From an uncultured Bacteroidota bacterium (GTDB lineage Bacteria > Bacteroidota > Bacteroidia > Flavobacteriales > Flavobacteriaceae), in contig CACNQJ010000008.1 in assembly GCA_902622575.1 (NCBI GenBank), positions 7,501 to 45,996 of the forward strand: a DNA stretch of 38,496 nucleotides, given 5' to 3'. The position numbers were made by a program, and so were the translations under genes. The notes below the pieces were generated by a model that ran no database searches, was not told the origin of the DNA, and saw nothing but the letters and a program-made list of their open reading frames with translations. This document shows positions 7,991 to 16,516 of this stretch, in pieces. How positions within the stretch are numbered: the first letter of the stretch is position 1; every line of letters begins with the position of its first letter.

Positions 7991-9768
7991 TGAAAGCAAC
8001 AATCAATAAATTATCAGTTGATTTAGTCAATAAAATTGCTGCTGGTGAGGTTATTCAAAGACCATCATCTGTTGTGAAAGAGTTAATTGAAAATTCAATT
8101 GATGCTGCATCTAAAAACATAAAACTACTAATAAAAGATCATGGTAAAACATTGATTGAAATTAGTGATGATGGTGTTGGTATGAATGAAAAAGATTTAA
8201 ACCTTTGCTTCTTAAAACACACAACCTCAAAAATATCTAATTCTAAAGATCTTTTTTCATTGACCACAAATGGTTTCAGAGGTGAGGCTATATCTAGTAT
8301 TTCATCTGTTGCTAAAATAAAAATATCATCATCTATTGATAATATTGGTATCAGAAAGGTTGTATTTGTTGAGAATGGAGAGATAACAAAATCCTTTGAG
8401 GAGAATGGATTAAGAGGAACAACTATTAGTGTCAGCAGTATATTTTACAATATACCTGCTAGGAGAAAATTTTTGAAGTCAGATAATGTAGAGCTTAGGC
8501 AAATAATCAATGAGTTTACTCGACAGTCACTTTGTAATCCAAGTTTGTCATTTTCTTTAAAACATAATAACAAAGATTTATTTATCCTTAATAAAGCAAA
8601 TTTAAAGGAGAGAATTACAAGACTGTTTTCCAAAAACATTGATAAAAAACTTATTCCTGTAGATGAAAAAACCGATATTATCTCTCTTTCAGGATATGTA
8701 TTTAAACCTGAATTCCTGAATAAAACAAACTCGTTACAGTTTTTTTTTGTTAACGGCAGGTTTATTAGAAATAGCTATTTAAGCCACTCAATAAGTACAG
8801 CTTACGAGGGATTAATCAGACCAGAATTCCGACCATCTTATATACTTTTTATTGACATTCCGCCTGATCAAGTTGATGTTAATGTTCATCCCAATAAAAT
8901 TGAGGTGAAGTTTGAAAATGAAAGCTCATTATATTCGATAATGAGAGCTAGTGTAAGACACGCTTTGGGTAAATTTAATATTTCTCCTAATATTGACTTT
9001 AGCAATAATATAAATATATCAAGTCCTAAAATCAGTGTCAATAAAATTTCAAAACCTTCAATAGATTTTAATACTGATTTTAATCCATTTTTCACTAATG
9101 AAAAGAATAAGATTGATGAAAAGATAGATGAGAATATATACTCATTTTCTGAAAGTGTTCCCTCGTCAATGGATATTTTTAATGAGGATGAGTTAAAAAA
9201 ATACTCGACTTACTCAAACTTTAATTTTTTAAATAAATTTATTGTTACTAAAACAAAATCAGAATTACTTATAGTTAATATAAAAAGAGCATATCAAAGA
9301 ATATTATATGAAAGAATTTTGACTGAAATGAATAATAAAAAAAATGTTTCTCAAACACTCTTATTCCCTGTTAAATTCACCTTCAGTCGAAATAATTTTG
9401 ATATTTTACATAAATTAAAAGACACCTTAATCCATCTTGGCTTTATTTTTGAAAAATTTTCAAATAAAGAAATTGAAGTGAAAGGAATACATCCAATTTT
9501 TAATCATAACAATTTGGAAGATTTTTTTCATGAATTAATTGAAAAAGAGGTTTTAAATTATAAAAACCACTCGTCAAGCATTAATGATTACTTAGCCAAA
9601 TTAATATGCTTGTCAAAGTCTTTAAAAATTGATCATTTAGTTAATGAAAAAGAGCAGGTTTTACTTTTAAATCAGCTTTTTGCTTGCAAAGAGTCAAAAT
9701 TTACGCCTGATAATAAGAAAGTATTTATATCAGTTGAGGAAAACTACATTAGAAATAAATTCAATTAA
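7990..9768 (+). CDS. mutL: DNA mismatch repair protein MutL
   Basis: 592 residues, within the family range. The GHKL ATPase domain occupies about residues 1-330, with motif I ELIENSIDAA (31-40, catalytic Glu34 region), motif II DDGVGM (60-65) and motif III TNGFRGEA (93-100). The Ser5 domain 2-like transducer follows, containing VDVNVHPNK (295-303). After a variable linker (about 335-405) the dimerisation domain runs to the end. MutL couples mismatch recognition by MutS to strand removal. In this protein the C-terminal metal-binding motif, normally DQHRAHQR-like in relatives, reads NIKRAYQR (430-437), so endonuclease activity is doubtful. The gene shares single bases with both the preceding small gene and the following rhomboid gene. 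Confidence 0.95.
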   Translation: MKATINKLSVDLVNKIAAGEVIQRPSSVVKELIENSIDAASKNIKLLIKDHGKTLIEISDDGVGMNEKDLNLCFLKHTTSKISNSKDLFSLTTNGFRGEAISSISSVAKIKISSSIDNIGIRKVVFVENGEITKSFEENGLRGTTISVSSIFYNIPARRKFLKSDNVELRQIINEFTRQSLCNPSLSFSLKHNNKDLFILNKANLKERITRLFSKNIDKKLIPVDEKTDIISLSGYVFKPEFLNKTNSLQFFFVNGRFIRNSYLSHSISTAYEGLIRPEFRPSYILFIDIPPDQVDVNVHPNKIEVKFENESSLYSIMRASVRHALGKFNISPNIDFSNNINISSPKISVNKISKPSIDFNTDFNPFFTNEKNKIDEKIDENIYSFSESVPSSMDIFNEDELKKYSTYSNFNFLNKFIVTKTKSELLIVNIKRAYQRILYERILTEMNNKKNVSQTLLFPVKFTFSRNNFDILHKLKDTLIHLGFIFEKFSNKEIEVKGIHPIFNHNNLEDFFHELIEKEVLNYKNHSSSINDYLAKLICLSKSLKIDHLVNEKEQVLLLNQLFACKESKFTPDNKKVFISVEENYIRNKFN

Positions 9769-10505
9769 TGGGAAATACACCAAAAATAATCATTCACTTA
9801 TTAGTAATAAATGTTATTTGCTTTTTCGGAACACAGTTTTCAGGAACAATAAGTAATGATTTCTTAGCTCTTCATTACTATGAAAATGATAAGTTTTTAA
9901 TATCTCAATTGTTTACTCACTTATTCATGCATGGAAATATACCCCATCTATTCTTTAACATGTTTGGTTTATGGATGTTTGGCTCTACATTAGCTAATAT
10001 TTGGGGAAGTAACAAATTCTTGTTTTTCTATCTTTCATCTGGTTTAGGTGCAGCAATACTTCAAATGATAGTATATTATCTGAATATTGATGGTGTAACA
10101 ACTATTTTGTTAGAGCATGGAGTTTCAAATGATTCAATTTTAGAAATGTTTAAAACTGGGGCTGCCAATCCAATGATTTTTGAATATGTTAGGCAGTCAG
10201 AACTTGCAAGTGCAGTTAGTGACTATAATGCAGTTATGGTTGGGGCCTCAGGAGCTATCTATGGTGTGTTGGTTGCATTTACCTTTATGTTCCCTAATTC
10301 AAAATTAATGTTATTGTTTCCGCCAATTCCAGTAAAAGCTAAATATCTAATTCCTTTCATCATTTTGGGAGACTTTTTCTTTGGTTTTACATCTGCTTCT
10401 ATTGGCCCAATAGCACATTTTGCTCATATAGGTGGTGCATTGACGGGCTTTATTATGATGTGGTATTGGAAGAATAACCAATTCAATAAAAACAGATGGA
10501 ATTAA
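9768..10505 (+). CDS. Rhomboid family intramembrane serine protease (first of two)
   Basis: 245 residues with about six membrane helices. Rhomboid landmarks are all present: HGNIPHLFFNMFGLWMFG in the L1/TM2 region (conserved His and Asn), the catalytic serine in VGASGAIYG, and the catalytic histidine in HFAHIGGALTGF. A long inserted loop sits between TM3 and TM4 (roughly residues 105-155). Rhomboids cleave membrane proteins within or next to the bilayer; the substrate here is unknown. The start codon shares one base with the mutL stop, and the 3' end overlaps the next rhomboid gene by ten bases, so the two are likely co-translated. Confidence 0.9.
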   Translation: MGNTPKIIIHLLVINVICFFGTQFSGTISNDFLALHYYENDKFLISQLFTHLFMHGNIPHLFFNMFGLWMFGSTLANIWGSNKFLFFYLSSGLGAAILQMIVYYLNIDGVTTILLEHGVSNDSILEMFKTGAANPMIFEYVRQSELASAVSDYNAVMVGASGAIYGVLVAFTFMFPNSKLMLLFPPIPVKAKYLIPFIILGDFFFGFTSASIGPIAHFAHIGGALTGFIMMWYWKNNQFNKNRWN

Positions 10506-11326
10506 AAAATAAAATCAATTTATACATATCAAACTTGAATATTATTGAGAAGATTATTCTTTTAAACATCGTTTTATTTCTGTTACCATTTGTATTAAAA
10601 ACTATCCTTTATCTTTTCAATGTAAAGGACTTTAGCTTGCTTAACTGGTTTACAATAGATGCAAATTTTTCTGAATTTATTTTAAAACCGTGGTCGATAA
10701 TTACATATGGATTTCTACATGGCAGTTTTAGTCATATTTTTTGGAACATGTTGATTTTATATTACTTTGGAAATATTTTACTTAACATCTTTGGGGAAAA
10801 ACTAATTACAAACTTGTTTATCTCTGGTATCGTAGCTGGAGGTTTAACTTATTTAGTTAGCTATAATATTTTCCCTGTCTTCAGAGGAATTAATTCCGCA
10901 ATGATTGGGGCATCTGCTGGTGTAATGAGTGTTTTAGTTTTTTTAGCTACTTACAGCCCTCAATATCGTATTAGAATATTATTTTTTGATGTAAAAATTA
11001 TTTATATCGCTCTTTTTCTTTTCTTTTACGATATAATACAAATTCCATTGAATAATGCTGGAGGTCATATTGCTCACATCGGAGGAGCAGCTTGGGGGTT
11101 TTACTATTGCCAAAAATATAACAAAGGTGAAGATATAATGAATTCAATTACTTCTTATTTCAAGAAAACAAAAAAAAATAGATCATCGACAACAAATAGA
11201 TCAACCAAATTTGATCAAAAAAGAATCGATTCAATTCTTGATAAGATTTCTGATTCTGGATACGACAGTTTAACAAAAAATGAAAAAGAGTATCTATTCA
11301 AAGTAGGAAAAGATACAAATAAATAA
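10496..11326 (+). CDS. Rhomboid family intramembrane serine protease with C-terminal DUF6576-like tail
   Basis: 276 residues. About six membrane helices fill residues 15-215, with HGSFSHIFWNMLILYYFG (His and Asn of the oxyanion region), the catalytic serine in IGASAGVMSVL, and the catalytic histidine in HIAHIGGAAWGF. The last 60 residues are a soluble, basic then acidic tail; the segment RIDSILDKISDSGYDSL resembles DUF6576, a domain found at the end of many Bacteroidetes rhomboids. The tail is absent from the preceding paralogue. Ten-base overlap with the previous gene argues for one transcript. Last gene of the plus-strand mutL run. Confidence 0.88.
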   Translation: MELKNKINLYISNLNIIEKIILLNIVLFLLPFVLKTILYLFNVKDFSLLNWFTIDANFSEFILKPWSIITYGFLHGSFSHIFWNMLILYYFGNILLNIFGEKLITNLFISGIVAGGLTYLVSYNIFPVFRGINSAMIGASAGVMSVLVFLATYSPQYRIRILFFDVKIIYIALFLFFYDIIQIPLNNAGGHIAHIGGAAWGFYYCQKYNKGEDIMNSITSYFKKTKKNRSSTTNRSTKFDQKRIDSILDKISDSGYDSLTKNEKEYLFKVGKDTNK

Positions 11327-11369
11327 TATAATTATATAATTTAAATATTTATAAGTAAAAACCTAATAA

Positions 11370-11915
11370 TCAATTATTTAAATTTTTAAAAAAACTGAAT
11401 GTTGTGTCTCCGTATTTTCGATATTGAACAAAATTTGATATAGTTGATAAGTCATTCTGTGATGAGTGTTCAATAACAATAATACCGTCGTTTTTTAAAA
11501 TTTTGTTATCAAATATTTTAGTGATAAGGGCATTATACTTTATGATTTTAAAGTGATATGGTGGATCAGCAAAGATAATATCAAATTTTAAATTAATTAT
11601 TTTGAGAGAATTATATGCATCTGATTTTATGGTTTCAATATTTAAAAATTGTTTTTGACTAAAATTATTTATAAAATTTATGCATTTTGTATTATTATCA
11701 ATTGATATTACTTTTTTTGCACCTCTTGAAGAAAATTCATAACTAATGTTGCCTGTCCCAGCAAACAAATCCAATACCACAACTTTATTAAAATCAAATT
11801 CATTTTGTAAAATATTAAAAATAGACTCTTTACATCTATCAGTAGTAGGTCTTAACTTAAGGTTTTTTGGGGTATTGATCCTAATTCCCCCCTTATTTCC
11901 ACCTATAATCCTCAT
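11370..11915 (-). CDS. rsmD: 16S rRNA (guanine(966)-N(2))-methyltransferase RsmD
   Basis: 181 residues, the usual RsmD length. The family-defining start MRIIGGNKGG leads to LRPTTDRCKESIFNIL. The SAM-binding motif VLDLFAGTGNISYE follows, and the catalytic N6/N2-type motif DIIFADPPY. RsmD methylates G966 of 16S rRNA in the assembled 30S subunit. The gene overlaps the upstream DUF3822 gene by one base; this pairing with DUF3822 is common in Flavobacteriia. It converges with the rhomboid gene across 43 AT-rich bases. Confidence 0.93.
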   Translation of the reverse strand: MRIIGGNKGGIRINTPKNLKLRPTTDRCKESIFNILQNEFDFNKVVVLDLFAGTGNISYEFSSRGAKKVISIDNNTKCINFINNFSQKQFLNIETIKSDAYNSLKIINLKFDIIFADPPYHFKIIKYNALITKIFDNKILKNDGIIVIEHSSQNDLSTISNFVQYRKYGDTTFSFFKNLNN

Positions 11916-12691
11916 CAGGAATGTAAATAATCAACTTCAAAATTTTCATTAAATATTTTATAATTATCTAGGAAATTCTTTGAAATGTCCTCTAGATCAT
12001 CATAAATGTAATCAATAATATAGTTTACAACTGCTTTCTCAGGCTGGAGGTTATTTTCTTTCATAACAAGAAGAATAAAGTATATAATGTCTGTTGAATT
12101 TTCAACTTCGTATGAGTTAAAAAACCTTAGAGCTTCCTTGTCAAAAACAAGTATTTTAATTTTAGAATTATCGACATAGACAAAAAACTCTTGTTCATCT
12201 CTACTATTATATATTTTATTAATTAACTCAGTGTTAAAGTGGAAGTAATCAATATTATTGAAAAGTTCAACTAGCAAATTATTTATGTTAACGAATGGAA
12301 TGTAAACATTTTTAATTTGTAAAGAATCTAGGTTATCAACAGCAATAAAATCATCTTCTATTGTTTGTGTAGTATATTTTAGATAAGCTTTTTTTTCATT
12401 ATCACTATAAAGTTCATTTGGAACTAAAACATAGAAATCATTTTCTTGAAACAGCATGATCTTATTAATTTCAATATTATCAATATTATTGTCCAATATT
12501 TTTCTTAATTCATCATTGATATCTTTAATAGGAAGTGGTTTATTAAAATTTTTCTTAACAAACTTCACTGAATTACCTGAAATGTAGTCTTTTAAAGATA
12601 GGGATATGGAGTAATTTCCTACGGAAAGTACAAGAATTTTTTGACTGGATTTATTTTCTTTCAAAATCAAAGGTTGTAGGCCAATTTCCAT
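11915..12691 (-). CDS. DUF3822 family protein
   Basis: 258 residues without signal peptide or membrane helices. The pattern ILVLSVGNYSISLSLKDY near the start and repeated strand-helix units resemble DUF3822, a Bacteroidetes family with an actin-like ATPase type fold that is usually next to rsmD. The 5' end overlaps the preceding gene by 41 bases, which is long. I see no better internal start, because moving inward would cut into the first conserved strand. Function unknown; the fold comparison is from family knowledge, not visible directly. Confidence 0.75.
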   Translation of the reverse strand: MEIGLQPLILKENKSSQKILVLSVGNYSISLSLKDYISGNSVKFVKKNFNKPLPIKDINDELRKILDNNIDNIEINKIMLFQENDFYVLVPNELYSDNEKKAYLKYTTQTIEDDFIAVDNLDSLQIKNVYIPFVNINNLLVELFNNIDYFHFNTELINKIYNSRDEQEFFVYVDNSKIKILVFDKEALRFFNSYEVENSTDIIYFILLVMKENNLQPEKAVVNYIIDYIYDDLEDISKNFLDNYKIFNENFEVDYLHS

Positions 12692-13340
12692 TGGTACTAA
12701 CGTCTGAAAGTGAGCCTAAAACTATGTCTGGACCATTCACGCCATCTACAGATACAGTTTGTTTTTCTTGAGTTATTAAATCTTTACTTTGATCGAAAAG
12801 AATTAGATCTTTTGAAACTCTGACTTCAAAAACAGGAACATTGTAGCCGTTTTTATCTATTATATCTGCCTTTAATTTAAATTGTTCATCGATTCCATCT
12901 ACAGGGACAAATGCCATTTTTTGGTATGAGTCATTATTAGAAAATAAAGAATCTTTAACAGAAACGTAACCTAGTGTGTCAACAACTATAACTTCTCTAA
13001 GCATATCAATTCTGTAGACTCTATCATATTGCATGTAGCTTGAATCTCGTTTTTGAATAATTGTAAATTGAGCTGAGTCAACAAATTTTACTAATTCTTC
13101 AAAACTATTAGAATATATACCATTAACGCTTTTAAATGCAACCTGAGCATTGCGTATATCTTTCAGTCTATCAATTACTTTTAAATACCTTTCGTTTTTT
13201 ACTTTGTTGAATTCAATTGGCGAATTAATTGATTGATATATTTGATATACTAATATGAGGGATAAAAAATAAAGAACATAGGTGATTTGTTTCCTGTATT
13301 TGTCCGTCAAATCTGATAGTTGAGAGAATATTTTTTTCAT
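12651..13340 (-). CDS. Conserved Bacteroidetes membrane-anchored protein next to DUF3822
   Basis: 229 residues. One N-terminal membrane helix (about residues 20-38, ITYVLYFLSLILVYQIYQSI) is followed by a periplasmic-type domain. The segment RYLKVIDRLKDIRNAQVAFK, then GIYSNSFEELVKFVD, is the most recognisable part. It recalls proteins found beside DUF3822/rsmD in other Bacteroidetes, and loosely the anchored helix of pseudopilin-like proteins. No enzyme motif is visible. First gene of the minus-strand group ending in rsmD; divergent from kdsB. Function unknown. Confidence 0.7.
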   Translation of the reverse strand: MKKIFSQLSDLTDKYRKQITYVLYFLSLILVYQIYQSINSPIEFNKVKNERYLKVIDRLKDIRNAQVAFKSVNGIYSNSFEELVKFVDSAQFTIIQKRDSSYMQYDRVYRIDMLREVIVVDTLGYVSVKDSLFSNNDSYQKMAFVPVDGIDEQFKLKADIIDKNGYNVPVFEVRVSKDLILFDQSKDLITQEKQTVSVDGVNGPDIVLGSLSDVSTNGNWPTTFDFERK

Positions 13341-13433
13341 AGGTCAAAACAAAACTACAATTTTTTTTAATTTATGAAAACAATTTTGCTTAATCATATT
13401 TTATATGTTTTTATTATCTTTCATATATCAATA

Positions 13434-14165
13434 ATGACAGTATCTGCTTTAATTCCTGCGCGCCTTCATTCCACTAGATTAGAAAAAAAACTAGTAAAAA
13501 ATTTAAAAGGAATTCCTTTAATAGTTCGGACTTATCAGGCTGTGAATTCTTCGAAGCTTTTTGACGAAGTGAAGGTAGTTACAGACTCAGATGAAATAAT
13601 TGATGTTTTGAAAAAAAACAATATAGCTTATTTTAAAAGTATTAAACCTCACAAAACTGGTACAGACAGAATAGCAGAATTTGCTGATGACATGAAATCA
13701 GATCTTATAATTAATATTCAGGGTGATGAACCATTTGTAAGAAAGGAAGATTTAAGTAAAATTATCGGCGTGTTTAAAAATGATAGAAGTAAAAAAATCA
13801 ATGTCGCTTCCCTAATGATTAAATTAAAAAAAATGGAAGATATTACTAATATCAATAATGTTAAAGTAGTCGTGGATAGAAATAACGATTCTATATTGTT
13901 TTCCAGAAACCCAATACCATTCGTAAGGGGAGAATATGAGCCTAATTTTTATAAACATGTAGGTGTCTACGCATTTCGAAACACTTATTTAAAAGAGTTT
14001 TCAAAATATAAACAAACTCCACTAGAGAGGACCGAGATGATTGAGGCTTTGCGAATTATTGAAAATGGCAAAAAGATAAGGATGATTGAAATATTTAAGG
14101 AGCATGTTTCTATAGATACTATAGAAGACTTTAAAAGAGCTGAATCAATTTTAAGAAAAAAATGA
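13434..14165 (+). CDS. kdsB: 3-deoxy-manno-octulosonate cytidylyltransferase (CMP-KDO synthetase)
   Basis: 243 residues from the chosen start. KdsB activates KDO with CTP for lipopolysaccharide core synthesis in the cytoplasm. The nucleotide-binding start ALIPARLHSTRLEKK, the metal-binding INIQGDEPFV, the C-terminal TEMIEALRIIENGKKIRM and SIDTIEDFKRAE all fit KdsB. An in-frame ATG 60 bases upstream (13374) would add a hydrophobic stretch unlike any KdsB; the ATG at 13434 puts the PARxxSxR motif about ten residues in, as usual. The 3' end overlaps the acyltransferase gene by four bases (ATGA). Confidence 0.9.
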   Translation: MTVSALIPARLHSTRLEKKLVKNLKGIPLIVRTYQAVNSSKLFDEVKVVTDSDEIIDVLKKNNIAYFKSIKPHKTGTDRIAEFADDMKSDLIINIQGDEPFVRKEDLSKIIGVFKNDRSKKINVASLMIKLKKMEDITNINNVKVVVDRNNDSILFSRNPIPFVRGEYEPNFYKHVGVYAFRNTYLKEFSKYKQTPLERTEMIEALRIIENGKKIRMIEIFKEHVSIDTIEDFKRAESILRKK

Positions 14166-14689
14166 TCAAATTCATTTTTCACAAAATTTTAGGTTGGAAG
14201 ATTGTTGGATATTATAAACTTCCTAGTAAATGTGTCGTAATTGCCGCTCCACATACACATTGGATAGATTTATTTTTAGGATTTGCAATTAGAAATTCAA
14301 CAGGTGAGAATATAAGATTTATTGGAAAAAGTGAGCTTTTTTTCTTTCCACTTAATTTTTTTATGGAATATATGGGTGGAATTCCTGTCAACAGAAATAG
14401 TAAAACAAAAACTGTTGATCAAATTTCAAACTTAGTACAAAATAGTGAAGATTTTAAGCTTGCTATATCACCTGAGGGAACTAGAAAAAAAGTTTATAAA
14501 TGGAAATCAGGTTTTTACTACATCGCAAAAAAATCAAAAATTCCAGTGGTATGCATTTCATTAAATTTTAAAAAAAGGATAGTCAAATTTATCAAACCCT
14601 ATAAACTAACGGAGAATTATGACATAGACTTAAAAAAATTAAAAAATAACTTTAAAGACTCCGTTGGGAAAATTGCCGAGAACTCATAA
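14162..14689 (+). CDS. PlsC-type acyltransferase (1-acyl-sn-glycerol-3-phosphate acyltransferase-like)
   Basis: 175 residues, shorter than classical PlsC. The catalytic HxxxxD-type motif appears as APHTHWIDLFLG (His-x4-Asp: HTHWID), with GGIPVNR and SPEGTRKK as the acceptor-binding motifs II and III. Enzymes of this type move a fatty acyl group from acyl-ACP or acyl-CoA to a glycerophosphate or related lipid at the inner membrane. Translational coupling with kdsB suggests a role in envelope lipid or lipid A-related metabolism, but the exact acceptor cannot be read from sequence. Converges with the YebC-family gene with a six-base overlap of the stop regions. Confidence 0.85.
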   Translation: MIKFIFHKILGWKIVGYYKLPSKCVVIAAPHTHWIDLFLGFAIRNSTGENIRFIGKSELFFFPLNFFMEYMGGIPVNRNSKTKTVDQISNLVQNSEDFKLAISPEGTRKKVYKWKSGFYYIAKKSKIPVVCISLNFKKRIVKFIKPYKLTENYDIDLKKLKNNFKDSVGKIAENS

Positions 14690-15403
14690 ATCTTTCACAT
14701 TATGAGAGAGCTTTTGAACATCTTCGTCGTTTTCACAAATCTCTAAAAATTTATATACTTCATTTTTTTGCTCAATAGATAGTTCCTTAAAAGTAGTAGG
14801 TATCCTTTCAAAATCGGAACTAATAATTTCAATATCTCTTTTTTCCAGTTCACTTTGTATGGATCCAAAAGAAGCATAATTGCCATAAATACACAGAACC
14901 TCCTCTTCTCTATCAAACACAATCTCTTCTAAACCATAGTCGATTAGATCAAGTTCTAAATTATCAATATCCATATTATTTTTTTTTATTTTAAAAAGAC
15001 AGTATCTATTAAACATAAATTCAACAGACCCATTTGTTCCAAGATTTCCATTAGCCTTATTAAAATAGCTTCTAATGTTACCTACAGTTCTGTTATTATT
15101 ATCTGTTGTACAATCAATAATTACGGCAATTCCATGTGGTCCATAACCTTCAAGAGTTATTTCTTTATAATTTTCACTAGTTTTTTCTGAAGCATTCTTA
15201 ATTGCACGAAGAATATTTTCCTTCGGCATATTAGCAGATTTAGCATTTTGAATTATTGCTCTAAGTCTGGAATTTGATTCTGGATTTGGTCCACCCTCCT
15301 TAACGGAAACTACAATGTCTTTACCAATTCTGGTAAAAGTTTTTGCCATTGTTGACCACCTTTTTAGTTTTCTAGCTTTTCTAAATTCAAAAGCTCTACC
15401 CAT
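14684..15403 (-). CDS. YebC/PmpR family DNA-binding regulator or translation factor
   Basis: 239 residues with the family start MGRAFEFRKARKLKRW and the strongly conserved VKEGGPNPESNSRLRAIIQNA and MPKENILRAIKNA. The central EGYGPHGIAVIIDCTTDNNNRT and FNKANGNLGTNGSV segments are also present. The family comprises three-domain proteins described as transcriptional regulators in some bacteria and, more recently, as helpers for ribosomes stalled at proline-rich sequences. Which applies here is open. The 5' end overlaps gcvT by eight bases, so it is probably cotranscribed with it. Confidence 0.93.
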   Translation of the reverse strand: MGRAFEFRKARKLKRWSTMAKTFTRIGKDIVVSVKEGGPNPESNSRLRAIIQNAKSANMPKENILRAIKNASEKTSENYKEITLEGYGPHGIAVIIDCTTDNNNRTVGNIRSYFNKANGNLGTNGSVEFMFNRYCLFKIKKNNMDIDNLELDLIDYGLEEIVFDREEEVLCIYGNYASFGSIQSELEKRDIEIISSDFERIPTTFKELSIEQKNEVYKFLEICENDEDVQKLSHNVKDL

Positions 15404-16472
15404 TTTTTAAAGGAAGTTTAACTATTTCTGCTGTAATAAGCTTATCTCTTATTTTTAAGTATATACTTTCGCCAACTGAAAATTTCTTGTTTATATAGCC
15501 AATTCCTATTCCAGTTTTATGAGTTGGAGAAAATGTCCCCGATGTTACGTTACCAATTACTTTTCCAGTAGAATCACATATTTCATATCCATTTCTTGGA
15601 ATTCCCCTTTCAATCATTTTAAAATTAATCATTTTATTTAATGATTTATTCATAGAATTAATCACTCTATCCTTGCCGATAAAATCTTTGTTTAAATTCG
15701 TAGCCCACATCAAATTTGCTTCATAAGGGGTAGTATTGTCATTAATATCATTACCGTATAAACAGTAGCCCATTTCCATTCTTAATGTATCACGAGCTCC
15801 TAATCCAACTGGTTGTAATTCATACTTTTTACCTTTTATTAAAATATCATTCCAAATTTGTGAAATCACTTCTTTATTGATATAAATTTCAAAACCTTCA
15901 CTGCCTGTATAACCAGTGTTAGAGATGATGATTTTGGAGTTGTAAAACAATATTTCTTGGAAATTAAATTTTTTGAGTGAACTGAAATCTTGCTTAAAAA
16001 CGTCGTTAATCAAATAAATTGATTTTGGACCTTGAACAGAAATTAAGCCTATATTTTCTGACTCATTTGTAATTTCACATTGATAACCACCCAAATTTGT
16101 TTTTATCCAATTCCAATCCTTTTCAATATTTGAGGCATTAACAACCAACATGTATTCATGTTCATTGCATCTATATATAATTAAATCATCAACTATTCCT
16201 CCATTATTATTTGTAAAACAATTGTATTGAGCACCATTTATTTCAATTTTATCAATATCATTAGTGCACATGTAATTTAAAAAAGCCGATGAGTCTTTGC
16301 CAGAAACAAAAAATTCGCCCATGTGAGATACGTCAAATACCCCTACATTGTTTCGAACGCAATTATGCTCTATTGAGATTCCTTGATACTGGATTGGCAT
16401 ATTGAATCCTCCAAAATTTACCATTTTAGCGTTAAGTTCAACATGCTCTTTGTAAAGAGGAGTTTTTTTCAT
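15396..16472 (-). CDS. gcvT: Glycine cleavage system T protein (aminomethyltransferase)
   Basis: 358 residues, normal for GcvT. The N-terminus TPLYKEHVELNAKMVNFGG, the motif VGVFDVSHMGEF, then GGIVDDLIIYR and the folate-binding region NTGYTGSEGFEIYI are diagnostic. The C-terminal barrel contains GNVTSGTFSPTHKTGIGIGY. GcvT takes the methylamine group from lipoylated H protein, releases ammonia and passes the one-carbon unit to tetrahydrofolate. The other glycine cleavage genes are not in the window. It is followed by the overlapping YebC-family gene and is divergent from the plug-domain gene across 44 bases. Confidence 0.95.
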   Translation of the reverse strand: MKKTPLYKEHVELNAKMVNFGGFNMPIQYQGISIEHNCVRNNVGVFDVSHMGEFFVSGKDSSAFLNYMCTNDIDKIEINGAQYNCFTNNNGGIVDDLIIYRCNEHEYMLVVNASNIEKDWNWIKTNLGGYQCEITNESENIGLISVQGPKSIYLINDVFKQDFSSLKKFNFQEILFYNSKIIISNTGYTGSEGFEIYINKEVISQIWNDILIKGKKYELQPVGLGARDTLRMEMGYCLYGNDINDNTTPYEANLMWATNLNKDFIGKDRVINSMNKSLNKMINFKMIERGIPRNGYEICDSTGKVIGNVTSGTFSPTHKTGIGIGYINKKFSVGESIYLKIRDKLITAEIVKLPLKNG

Positions 16473-16516
16473 AAAATTTTATACAAATTAAGAGCAAATT
16501 TTATTACTTTACAACA

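Noticed and set aside
11327-11369. AT-rich palindromic sequence between the rhomboid and rsmD genes as a terminator
   Set aside because: The pairings are all A-T and short, which is expected by chance at this base composition.
13374-13433. Longer KdsB starting at the upstream ATG with a hydrophobic N-terminus
   Set aside because: KdsB is a soluble cytoplasmic enzyme whose PARxxSxR motif sits about ten residues from the start. The ATG at 13434 satisfies this; the extra 20 residues look like translated intergenic sequence.
14683-14706. Inverted repeat CTCATAA/TTATGAG between the acyltransferase and YebC-family genes as a terminator
   Set aside because: Only seven AT-rich pairs, and no T-run follows on either strand.
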